A stretch of 6,663 bases of DNA from an uncultured Porphyromonadaceae bacterium. GTDB lineage: Bacteria; Bacteroidota; Bacteroidia; Bacteroidales; Muribaculaceae. The notes beneath the pieces were generated by a model. It was given only the letters and a program-made list of their open reading frames with translations, was not told where the DNA came from and did no database searches. Position 1 is the stretch's first letter. Each line of letters opens with the position of its first letter. The translations under genes were made by a program, and so were the position numbers. The stretch spans positions 1-6,663 of the forward strand of contig CAMWIF010000152.1 in assembly GCA_947174225.1 (NCBI GenBank), written 5' to 3'. Positions 1-6,663 of this stretch are shown here, one piece after another.

Positions 1-1131
1 GTGTTGGTCAGTGCGGAAATCCTCATATTTCTTGATATGGGGCTTCAGCTCGTCATAATCATCACCAAGGTCTTCCCACGATACGCAGTCAAGATTGGGA
101 GTCTCACCGTAGTATGTGAAGTCATAACGGATAGCCTCCTCACGTCGCAGGTCGCCCTCCTCCCAGACACCGCCATCGGCTACATCGCTATAGGCATATT
201 CAGTCACCACCACATGGTCATAACCTGCAAAATAGCATCCATCGCTCCACCAGTTCTGAGCCACACGTGATCCGATCTGGAATTGTATCTTATTCTGGTT
301 AGGATTGTTGTTAAACTGCAACTCAAATATTGACTCCTCCGTGTTCGGGGTGCGGTAGTCGAACAGATCAGCATAATTCACCAAAGAATAGCCCATCGAC
401 ATCACTTTCTCGAAACACTCTGCCGCTTTGGCAAAATCCCGCAGACCGGTCTCAACCGGGGCAGCCATATAGGCTTTGCCAAGGAGAGCATAACCGGCAC
501 CTGAAGTGGCACGACCCGGATCATTGCTTTCGGGGGCATATTTAGCTGCTTTCTCAAGGTCGGAAATCACAAACCTCCAAGTGTCTGTCAGGGATTGACG
601 CCCGTAACCGGTCTCACCCACCTTGTTGAGATCAATCAGAGGTATCTCACCCCAGTAGGTAGCGAGTTCAAGGTCCATAAAACCACGTATGAAGCAAGCC
701 TCTCCGAGCAGATGGGCAGCCTTTGTCGCTGCCACAACCTGATCATTGTCAAGGGCCCTGATTATCTTGGCAGCGGCGGCAACAACAGGATACCTCGCAT
801 TCCACTGGTCCTTCACCCTGTTTGTCATAGAATTCAGGTTGGCATCATAGTTGTCAAGAGAGGCGTTTTCTCCGCCATCCTTCATCTGAAGAGCGCCACG
901 CTGAATTTCATCTGTGCCGGTCATGAGAAACCATGCTCTTTCATCCGCACGGGTCCAGTCGCGCATATTGTTGTAGATACCGGTAAGGTTTGTTTCTATA
1001 TAACTCAAGTCGCTGTAGATTTGCTCCTCAGTAAGCCCCATCTTGCTATCCTCAGTAAGGAAGTCTGAGCAAGAGGTCATAGCGCCCAAAAACAGGGCGA
1101 ATAAGAAAAGTGATTTTATATTTGTTTTCAT
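1..1131 (-). CDS. susD: SusD/RagB-family surface glycan-binding lipoprotein, 3'-truncated by the window edge
   Basis: SusD-family lipoproteins sit on the outer-membrane surface, bind the glycan and cap the SusC channel. The reading frame is open without a stop from the ATG at 1131 to base 1, giving 377 residues; family members are usually about 500-600, so the C-terminal part lies outside the window. A hydrophobic signal peptide is followed by a lipobox with M18-T-S-C21, so Cys21 should be lipidated, and then SDFLTEDSK, the usual SusD start. Family hallmarks are the helix GEACFIRGFMDLELATYWG (143-161) followed by EIPLID, the TPR-like stretch around ATSGAGYALLGKAY (about 208-221), and ESIFELQF (266-273). 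The start lies 20 bases after the susC-like stop, with no Shine-Dalgarno sequence, consistent with co-transcription and pairing with that transporter. Family assignment is firm; the ligand is unknown, though the linked alpha-galactosidase suggests an alpha-galactoside. The symbol denotes family, not orthology to the starch gene. Confidence 0.95.
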   Translation of the reverse strand, partial: MKTNIKSLFLFALFLGAMTSCSDFLTEDSKMGLTEEQIYSDLSYIETNLTGIYNNMRDWTRADERAWFLMTGTDEIQRGALQMKDGGENASLDNYDANLNSMTNRVKDQWNARYPVVAAAAKIIRALDNDQVVAATKAAHLLGEACFIRGFMDLELATYWGEIPLIDLNKVGETGYGRQSLTDTWRFVISDLEKAAKYAPESNDPGRATSGAGYALLGKAYMAAPVETGLRDFAKAAECFEKVMSMGYSLVNYADLFDYRTPNTEESIFELQFNNNPNQNKIQFQIGSRVAQNWWSDGCYFAGYDHVVVTEYAYSDVADGGVWEEGDLRREEAIRYDFTYYGETPNLDCVSWEDLGDDYDELKPHIKKYEDFRTDQH

Positions 1132-1151
1132 TGATGTCAAAAAAATAATAG

Positions 1152-4100
1152 TTAGAATGTGAGGTTCAGACCGAATGTGAATGAACGGGTAGCCGGATAG
1201 CCATAGTCGCCTGTCTCAGGATCAAAGCCCTTATACTTAGTGACGGTGAAGAGGTTGGAACCCGTGGCATAGACACGTATATTATCGAAATGGATTGCCT
1301 GCATCCATTTCCTTGGCAGAGTATAGCTCAATGTCAGTGTGGCAAGACGGAGGTAGGATGTGCTCTGGAGAGCGAAATCGGTATCCCAAGCATAGTAAGG
1401 ATTGTAGCCCGATGCTGTGTTGGTTATCGCTCTTGGGAAAGCTCCGTTGGGATTCTGCTCGCTCCAGCGGTCAAGCAGATCTACAGATGCCATGGAAGTG
1501 CCTGTAGAAGCCAGCAACGATTCATAATAGTCGCTTATCTTCTTGCCCCCTATCGAATAGTTAAAGATAGCGTTGAGCGTAAGGCCTTTCCAAGAGAAGT
1601 CGGTGGAGAATCCGCCATACACTTTCGGATCCATACAGCCTACTATCACCCGGTCGTTCTGATCCACCACCTTGTCACCGTTCTGGTCAAGGGCGAAAAG
1701 ATCACCGATGCCCACGTTCTTGCCGTTATAGTTGATACCTTCCCATTGGTCGCGGTTAGCCTCGGTGGCAATGCCTCCGCACCTGAGGGTGTAGATGGAG
1801 TTGAGCGACTCCCCAAGGAAGATGTTGCCGGTGCGTTCCGTGCCGTTGAGTATACGCTCCACATCACCGTGCAGCTTATTCACTTTGTTGTGGTCGAGTG
1901 AAAGGTTGGCTGAGATGTTCCACTTGAAATCGGGCAAATCTACCGGAGTGGCGCCAAGAGTCATTTCAAAACCTCGGTTGGTCACTGAGCCGATGTTTTC
2001 CCATTCCTCGCTATAACCTGATGTGAATGCCAAAGAATGCTTCATAAGAAGGTTATCATTGTTGATGAAGAACCCGTCGAGCGAAAGACGGAGGCGATTG
2101 TTGAGGAAAGCCATATCAAGACCGATATTGGTCTGTCTCTGTTTCTCCCAAGTGAGCAATGGATTACCCAGCAGACCACTTGTGGCGTATGACGCGGAGC
2201 CGTTGCTTACGGAGGAGTAATACATTGTGGCATACACATAGTTCTCTATGTCCTGGTTGCCTACCACACCGTAACCCACACGGAGCTTAAGGTTGTCGAA
2301 GATATGCTGGTTCTCCATAAATTTCTCATTGGTAATTGCCCAATTGGCAGAGAACGACGGGAAGATGCCCCACTTATGGCCGGGACCGAATTTAGAAGAG
2401 CCGTCATAACGTGCAGTGACGGTGAGGAAGTAACGATTGTCATAATTGTAGTTAGCTCTGATGAGATAAGACAAAAGTGTGGAGGCATAGAAGTTGGAAC
2501 CGATCTCCTTCTTGTCGTTGGCGGCTGCTCCGCCGAGGTCGTTGAAGCCGAGGTCGTTCGAGGCAAATCGGTCACCCTGAGCTTTGGTGTAGTTGAATGT
2601 GTTGCGTGAAGCGGATGTGCCGATCAGGAAATCAGTGTTATGCACATCGGCAAAAGTGCGACGGTAAGTCACGGTGTTATCCCACTGCCAAGAGAGCTTT
2701 GTCCAACGCTCGTGTTTGGCACGGGCATCGCTGTTATAATGGCGTATGGCCTGCTGGATATAGTCGGGAGTATACTCCAGCCATGTCTGGTTAGCCAAAT
2801 CGAATGCGAATGTCGAGCGGATGTTAAGACCTTCTATTGGATTGACGTTGATGTAGTTTGATGAAATCAGACGATCACGCACGCGCTTCTGCTCCACCTC
2901 AAGAGAGTTATAGGGGTTGTAATCATTATTGTTACCCTCGGTATGCGCACGGTAGTAAAGTGTGAGGTAGTCGTAAGTATAACGTGTCTCAGGATCCTGA
3001 TAAGGTGCCGGATTCAGCAAGGGGTTAGCGGTCATAGCCTGATTGAACACCTCGTCAACAGGCATCTTGTCGTCGGAACGAGAGAACTGGGTGTTTGTAC
3101 CGATACGTAACCAGGGCTTGATGTCGGAATCCACATTGACACGTCCTGAATAGCGGTTATTCTTTGTCCCAATAGTTATGCCTTTGATACCGCTGTAATT
3201 GAAGCTCGCAAAGAGATTATACTTCTCACCGCCGTTGGAGAAGCTGAGAGTGTGGCTCTGGGTCACGCCCGTCTGGGTGAAACGGTCAAGCCAATCGTAA
3301 GAATCGCCGGAAGTATATGTGGCAAGTTCCTCAGCTGAGAAAGCTGTATTGGTACCTAAGAGAGTATTCCGGATATAGGCATCACGGTCTGAACCGGGGT
3401 TGGAATGTATATAGCCGTTGGCAAAGGCATCGATGCGGAGGTCGCCGAGCTGGCGGGCGTTCATTGTCTTGGGACGATGGGCTATGTGGGAGGTCTGTAC
3501 CCAGCCGTCATAGGTAACTTTACCCTCACCTTTACGACCTTTCTTGGTGGTCACAAGAATTACACCGTTAGCACCGCGTGAACCGTAGATGGCAGTGGCT
3601 GACGCATCCTTGAGCACCTGGATTGACTCCACATCTTCAGGATTAATGGAATTGAACGAACCGAAATCTCCATCCATAACAAGACCGTCGATCACAAATA
3701 TAGGAGATGCGCCTGAATTGATGGTATTGATGCCACGCACCCTTACAGTGGCATCCTCACCGGGCTTACCACTCGGGGTCACCATAAGACCCGCCATTTT
3801 GCCCTGCAGCGCACCGGCAACCGTGGTCGAGGGAGTCTCATTGAGTTTTTCGGCATCAAGGTAGCCTACAGAGCCGGTAAGGTCGGCTTTCTTCATAACG
3901 GCGCCCACCACAATCACCTCATCAAGCACAGATGAATTTTCGCTGAGTGAGATGTTCATCTGTCCATCAGCCGGAACCCTAAAATCAGCTGTGGTGTAAC
4001 CTATGTAGGACACTTGAAGAGTACTTCCCACAGCAACTTTGAGACTGAAGTCACCGTCTATACCGGTGGATGTGCCCGTAGCAGTCCCCTTCACAAGTAT

Positions 4101-4229
4101 CGTAGCACCAATGAGGGGCTCCTGGGTGGCAGCGTCGACTACGACACCGCTCACTGTGATCATCTCCTGAGCCAGTGCCGGCAAAAAAGACAGGAGTGAT
4201 ATCAGAATGAAAAAAGCTATTTTTCGCAT
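1152..4229 (-). CDS. susC: SusC/RagA-family TonB-linked outer-membrane transporter
   Basis: This 1025-residue protein should import oligosaccharides through the outer membrane using TonB-ExbBD energy, in complex with the downstream SusD-like lipoprotein. A signal peptide ends at about ALA20-Q21. Residues about 24-100 form the carboxypeptidase-regulatory-like beta domain common in SusC proteins (SGVVVDAATQEPLIGATILV, then YIGY at 75-78). A TonB-box-like DEVIVVG is at 103-109. The plug domain follows, with VRVRGINTINSG (162-173), PIFVIDG (176-182) and the SusC signature SINPEDVESIQVLKDASATA (194-213) running on through IYGSRGANGVILVTTKKG to 231. The rest is the 22-strand barrel, ending in an aromatic Phe (FGLNLTF) as expected for outer-membrane insertion. 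Length is typical and nothing is broken. There is no STN domain before the carboxypeptidase-like domain, so control through a sigma/anti-sigma pair acting on this transporter is unlikely. The start at 4229 is 27 bases after the GH36 stop, with an A/T-rich leader and no Shine-Dalgarno sequence. The symbol indicates family only. Confidence 0.97.
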   Translation of the reverse strand: MRKIAFFILISLLSFLPALAQEMITVSGVVVDAATQEPLIGATILVKGTATGTSTGIDGDFSLKVAVGSTLQVSYIGYTTADFRVPADGQMNISLSENSSVLDEVIVVGAVMKKADLTGSVGYLDAEKLNETPSTTVAGALQGKMAGLMVTPSGKPGEDATVRVRGINTINSGASPIFVIDGLVMDGDFGSFNSINPEDVESIQVLKDASATAIYGSRGANGVILVTTKKGRKGEGKVTYDGWVQTSHIAHRPKTMNARQLGDLRIDAFANGYIHSNPGSDRDAYIRNTLLGTNTAFSAEELATYTSGDSYDWLDRFTQTGVTQSHTLSFSNGGEKYNLFASFNYSGIKGITIGTKNNRYSGRVNVDSDIKPWLRIGTNTQFSRSDDKMPVDEVFNQAMTANPLLNPAPYQDPETRYTYDYLTLYYRAHTEGNNNDYNPYNSLEVEQKRVRDRLISSNYINVNPIEGLNIRSTFAFDLANQTWLEYTPDYIQQAIRHYNSDARAKHERWTKLSWQWDNTVTYRRTFADVHNTDFLIGTSASRNTFNYTKAQGDRFASNDLGFNDLGGAAANDKKEIGSNFYASTLLSYLIRANYNYDNRYFLTVTARYDGSSKFGPGHKWGIFPSFSANWAITNEKFMENQHIFDNLKLRVGYGVVGNQDIENYVYATMYYSSVSNGSASYATSGLLGNPLLTWEKQRQTNIGLDMAFLNNRLRLSLDGFFINNDNLLMKHSLAFTSGYSEEWENIGSVTNRGFEMTLGATPVDLPDFKWNISANLSLDHNKVNKLHGDVERILNGTERTGNIFLGESLNSIYTLRCGGIATEANRDQWEGINYNGKNVGIGDLFALDQNGDKVVDQNDRVIVGCMDPKVYGGFSTDFSWKGLTLNAIFNYSIGGKKISDYYESLLASTGTSMASVDLLDRWSEQNPNGAFPRAITNTASGYNPYYAWDTDFALQSTSYLRLATLTLSYTLPRKWMQAIHFDNIRVYATGSNLFTVTKYKGFDPETGDYGYPATRSFTFGLNLTF

Positions 4230-4256
4230 GATATTTTGGTGGTTTTATTAGTATTA

Positions 4257-6464
4257 TCAGATTTCTTCGAGATGCAAGACAGTGCTGTCGAAATTATTAT
4301 TTATATTGAGCGATATCCCTTCATTCATAAGATAGTCGCCGGGGAATACCTGACCGTCACCGTAGAATTTAGGCCAATCCTTCTTGTTGATTTCCGTAAC
4401 ACGGTACTGCTTATCCGGATCAAGACCTTTGAGACGAGTCTGGAAATAGGTGGTGCGTCCATGATATTTCATGCTGTAAGCAAAGACAACAGCCTCTTTT
4501 CCATCCTTCGACACGTATTGATGAGACGACCATCCGCTTCCATCCTCAGGATTCTTCAAGCGATAAAGATCTCCGAACTGCACTATGGGACGAATTCGTT
4601 TGTAAGAGGCAATCGCATCCTTGGCAAATGCCCACTCCTCCTCATTCAGGTGTTTCGGCTGAAGTTCAAGACCAAGCCTACCTGCCATAGCCACGTCGAA
4701 ACGATATTTCAAAGGAGCCATCATTCCGGTCTGATGATTAGGACTTGTCGATACGTGGGAAGCAGTAGCAATGGCAGGATAGAACAGATTGGTGCTGTTC
4801 TGAATACGTATACGGTCGAGAGAGTTGGTGTTATCGCTTGTCCAGAACTCGTCATGGTATTTCAAAGCACCCATATCGAGACGCGCACCACCGGAGCTAC
4901 AGAGCTGCATCATAACATCGGGATGTTGCTCCCTGATTCGGTCGTATACGGAATAAAGACCCTTTGTGTAGTCAATCCAGAAATGAGACTGGCGATCGGA
5001 GGGGAGATACTCGGAGCCGAAATCCGTCACGAAACGGTTGGCATCCCATTTCACATAGCTTATGTCCGGGCTCAGGGAAAGCACGTCGTCAAATGTTTTC
5101 ACGATGAAATCCTGCACAGCGGGGTTGGTGAGGTCAAGAATCCACTGTTGACGAATCTGCAACTTATCCCGGTCACCGCTCTTCACAATCCAGTCGGGAT
5201 GTGCCTCTGCGAGCTGACTCTTCGGATTCACCATCTCAGGCTCAATCCAAATACCAAACTTCATTCCTTTGCTTACCGCATGTTTCGCAAGATAATCTAT
5301 ACCCCTGGGAAGTTTTTCAGTGTTTACCTGCCAGTCGCCGAGACCGGAATGGTCGGTATTGCGGGCATATTCACCATTGCCAAACCAACCGTCATCGAGC
5401 ACAAACATCTCTACCCCGATCTTGGCAGCGTCATCAATCATATCGGTGATGGTCTTCTCATCGAAGTTCATATAAGCGCCCTCCCAGCTGTTGAGCACCA
5501 CCGGACGCTCCATATCGGCATGGGCAAGAGAATGATTACGGATCCAGTCATGCAGATTACGTGACACCTTGCCTCGTCCCTCGTTGCTGAATGTCCATAC
5601 CATATCAGGTGTCGTCAGACTTTGGCCCTTGTCAAGGTAATAGGTGGAAGCGAAGTCATTCACACCACCCACCACATTGAGGCGACCACACTCATCCTCT
5701 TCGAAAGTCATCTTATAATTGCCAGACCATGCGAGTGCGCCACCATAGACATCGCCGGAATCCTCACGTGCAGGGCTGTCGAGAGATAGAAGAAAGGCAG
5801 GATTAGCTGTCTGGGTAGCCTGAACACCACGCTTTGACTCGACACTCTTGATGCCCGGTTGAAGCTCCTCCTCCACCAGTTGCATCTCCGTAGCCCACAC
5901 TCCGTGGAAGTGGGTGAGATAATAAGAATCGGCATGAAGGGGAAGATAAGCTGATGCCAGATTCTCAACCGTGAGCGAACCATCCTCTTTGTTGGTCAGA
6001 GTTGAAGACTGTGTGATGACGTTCTCTTTGCCGTAGGCCGTAAAGGTCATGGTGAGGTCGATGTCATACATCGGATCATTCAACACAATGTCGGTGCGGG
6101 TGACATCCTCTTCAGGATGGCTTACGGAGTGTGACACATATTTGAGGTGTGTCGTATGTGAGCCGTCGGAATGGACAAGCTTCAAAGCCGGAGAGATCAT
6201 CACATAACCTCCATATGCAGGGAAGGCCTGAGGTGCGTAGCCCGAACCATTGTCAGGCTGCTCATTATATTTTTTGGTCTGGTATGGTGTGGCGTTCTTG
6301 AACTTCTTGCCATAATAATTATGAACAAGGTTACCGTTGTCGGCAACTGTCATCACCATTTCCGTATCATCGGTCGAAACCTTTATGATCGGTTTCTCGG
6401 TCGCTTCAGCGGTTAGAAAACCGGCTGCCACCATTGTGAGGGGAATAATCTTTTTCAGTATCAT
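4257..6464 (-). CDS. GH36 alpha-galactosidase, secreted (periplasmic)
   Basis: This 735-residue retaining glycoside hydrolase of family GH36 should release terminal alpha-linked galactose from raffinose-type or galactomannan-derived oligosaccharides. A signal peptide ends near AEA21-T22 and no lipobox cysteine follows, so a soluble periplasmic location is inferred. Residues about 25-310 form the N-terminal beta-sandwich. The catalytic (beta/alpha)8 barrel starts at VVLNSWEGAYMNF (322-334) and shows LDDGWFG (356-362), LGDW (375-378) and FGIWIEPEMVNP (403-414). The predicted nucleophile is D474 in YVKWDANR, and the acid/base is D544 in EFWTSDNT (539-546). CSSGGARLD (522-530) corresponds to the family's CSGGGGRFD loop, and SPNHQ (574-578) is also conserved. 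A C-terminal beta domain follows from about residue 640. Length is normal for bacterial GH36. It is the first gene of the apparent operon, behind the promoter at 6530-6559. Activity on alpha-GalNAc or another alpha-galactoside cannot be excluded from sequence. Confidence 0.95.
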   Translation of the reverse strand: MILKKIIPLTMVAAGFLTAEATEKPIIKVSTDDTEMVMTVADNGNLVHNYYGKKFKNATPYQTKKYNEQPDNGSGYAPQAFPAYGGYVMISPALKLVHSDGSHTTHLKYVSHSVSHPEEDVTRTDIVLNDPMYDIDLTMTFTAYGKENVITQSSTLTNKEDGSLTVENLASAYLPLHADSYYLTHFHGVWATEMQLVEEELQPGIKSVESKRGVQATQTANPAFLLSLDSPAREDSGDVYGGALAWSGNYKMTFEEDECGRLNVVGGVNDFASTYYLDKGQSLTTPDMVWTFSNEGRGKVSRNLHDWIRNHSLAHADMERPVVLNSWEGAYMNFDEKTITDMIDDAAKIGVEMFVLDDGWFGNGEYARNTDHSGLGDWQVNTEKLPRGIDYLAKHAVSKGMKFGIWIEPEMVNPKSQLAEAHPDWIVKSGDRDKLQIRQQWILDLTNPAVQDFIVKTFDDVLSLSPDISYVKWDANRFVTDFGSEYLPSDRQSHFWIDYTKGLYSVYDRIREQHPDVMMQLCSSGGARLDMGALKYHDEFWTSDNTNSLDRIRIQNSTNLFYPAIATASHVSTSPNHQTGMMAPLKYRFDVAMAGRLGLELQPKHLNEEEWAFAKDAIASYKRIRPIVQFGDLYRLKNPEDGSGWSSHQYVSKDGKEAVVFAYSMKYHGRTTYFQTRLKGLDPDKQYRVTEINKKDWPKFYGDGQVFPGDYLMNEGISLNINNNFDSTVLHLEEI

Positions 6465-6529
6465 GGTTACAATGTTTTGTTTTTCGTGGTCTGTTTTTTG
6501 TTGTCAATGACTTTCGTTTTTCGACACCG
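6465..6529 (-). other. A-rich 5' leader of the GH36 gene, no Shine-Dalgarno
   Basis: On the minus strand this leader is very rich in A and C (for example ACAAAAAACAGACC and CGAAAAACAAAACA) and ends TTGTAACC before the ATG. No GGAG-like ribosome binding site is present, which is normal in Bacteroidetes, where A-rich unstructured leaders support initiation. Only trivial dyads are visible (GTCATTGAC at about 6501-6509), so no riboswitch or attenuator is proposed. Confidence 0.5.
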
Positions 6530-6559
6530 CAAAATTACTTCAACACTTAACCCCACAAA
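6530..6559 (-). promoter_or_regulatory. Bacteroidetes-type promoter for the GH36-susC-susD operon
   Basis: Read on the minus strand, TAATTTTG (6537-6530) matches the Bacteroidetes -7 consensus TAnnTTTG exactly. TTTG (6559-6556) matches the -33 element, with 18 bases between the two. Transcription would start at about 6523-6526, leaving a leader of roughly 60 bases before the ATG at 6464. The match and spacing are seen directly; use in vivo is inferred. The -33 box touches the repeat array described at 6558-6656, a position suited to an activator that contacts RNA polymerase. Confidence 0.75.
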
Positions 6560-6656
6560 AATAATCTTGCTCCAAACCCTTGGTAGTTTTACTCCAAATG
6601 GCTAATCTTTAGCACTATGAAGCAAATTTACCAAGGATTTGGAGCAAGATTACCAA
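6558..6656. promoter_or_regulatory. Array of four 18-bp TTGG-N10-CCAA sites, candidate operator
   Basis: Four related 18-bp sites are visible on the + strand. A at 6558-6575 is AAAA-TAATCTTGCT-CCAA. B at 6580-6597 is TTGG-TAGTTTTACT-CCAA. C at 6617-6634 is ATGA-AGCAAATTTA-CCAA. D at 6639-6656 is TTGG-AGCAAGATTA-CCAA. The N10 of D is the exact reverse complement of that of A, and C and B agree with the same core (TAATCTTGCT consensus) at most positions. A and B share one orientation with 22-bp spacing; C and D share the opposite orientation, also 22 bp apart. Site A overlaps the -33 box at 6556-6559. Paired direct sites about two helical turns apart beside a promoter are characteristic of AraC-type DNA-binding domains, including those of hybrid two-component PUL regulators. 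That family assignment is inference, and no regulator gene lies in the window. Confidence 0.6.
6562..6652. repeat. 91-bp imperfect palindrome upstream of the promoter
   Basis: The two arms 6562-6585 and 6629-6652 are reverse complements over 24 bp with one mismatch (position 6577 against 6637). The symmetry continues inward about the same centre, 6607: 8 of 15 positions match in 6586-6600 against 6614-6628, and the core GCTAA-TCT-TTAGC (6601-6613) pairs perfectly. In total 36 of 44 positions are complementary. The flanks show no clear target-site duplication. It could extrude as a cruciform or fold as RNA, but its internal 22-bp periodicity suggests protein binding sites instead. Confidence 0.85.
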
Positions 6657-6663
6657 CCCTTGA

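Noticed and set aside
595..1068. Plus-strand open frame of 157 codons antisense to the susD-like gene
   Set aside because: The opposite strand in this stretch encodes clear SusD hallmarks, and the plus-strand product has no recognisable feature.
1290..1901. Plus-strand open frame of 203 codons inside the susC-like gene
   Set aside because: It is antisense to well-conserved TonB-dependent barrel sequence, has no promoter of its own, and resembles no family I know.
4236..5564. Plus-strand open frame of 442 codons antisense to the GH36 gene
   Set aside because: It lies wholly opposite a gene with intact catalytic motifs, and its translation shows no recognisable domain or signal. It is best explained as a shadow of the biased codon use of the minus-strand gene.
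6557..6652. Rho-independent terminator on the minus strand (long hairpin followed by TTTTT at 6561-6557)
   Set aside because: The stem is far longer than usual, its base next to the T run is A/T-rich, and the T run is short and forms part of the -33 region. The 22-bp site register is better explained by operator sites, though a role in stopping upstream transcripts is not excluded.
6562..6652. Insertion sequence ends or MITE
   Set aside because: No transposase fragment or flanking target duplication is visible, and the element sits precisely against the promoter. A copy count in the genome would be needed to revive this.
6619..6663. Start of a CRISPR or tandem minisatellite array (22-bp unit)
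   Set aside because: Only two diverged units per side are present, with opposite orientation on the two sides of the centre. There are no equal-length unique spacers and no cas genes; continuation beyond the window end cannot be judged.

Overview
The window reads as part of a polysaccharide/oligosaccharide utilization locus (PUL) from a Bacteroidales bacterium. The evidence is a SusC/RagA-type TonB-dependent transporter next to a SusD-type surface lipoprotein, leader regions without Shine-Dalgarno sequences, and a Bacteroidetes-type promoter (TTTG / TAnnTTTG). Base composition looks moderate, which would fit Muribaculaceae or a Prevotella-like lineage, but genus cannot be settled from this sequence alone.

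All three genes lie on the minus strand and are read from high to low coordinates. The order is a GH36 alpha-galactosidase (6464-4257), a susC-like transporter (4229-1152) and a susD-like lipoprotein (from 1131 running off the window at base 1). Gaps of 27 and 20 bases and the absence of any visible terminator between them argue for one operon. The likely scheme is that SusD and SusC capture and import an alpha-galactoside across the outer membrane and the secreted GH36 enzyme removes terminal alpha-galactose in the periplasm. The exact substrate (raffinose-family oligosaccharides, galactomannan fragments, or another alpha-galactoside) cannot be read from the sequence.

The last 200 bases (6465-6663) are non-coding and hold the most unusual structure. 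A sigma-ABfr-type promoter (-7 at 6530-6537, -33 at 6556-6559) is directly abutted by a 91-bp imperfect palindrome (6562-6652, centre 6607) whose outer 24 bp match with one mismatch. The palindrome resolves into four copies of an 18-bp site, TTGG-N10-CCAA with a conserved N10, arranged as two mirror-image pairs, each pair in 22-bp register. The innermost gene-side copy overlaps the -33 box. This looks like a regulator-binding array, possibly serving a divergent promoter just outside the window. No regulator gene, mobile element, RNA gene or CRISPR array is visible.
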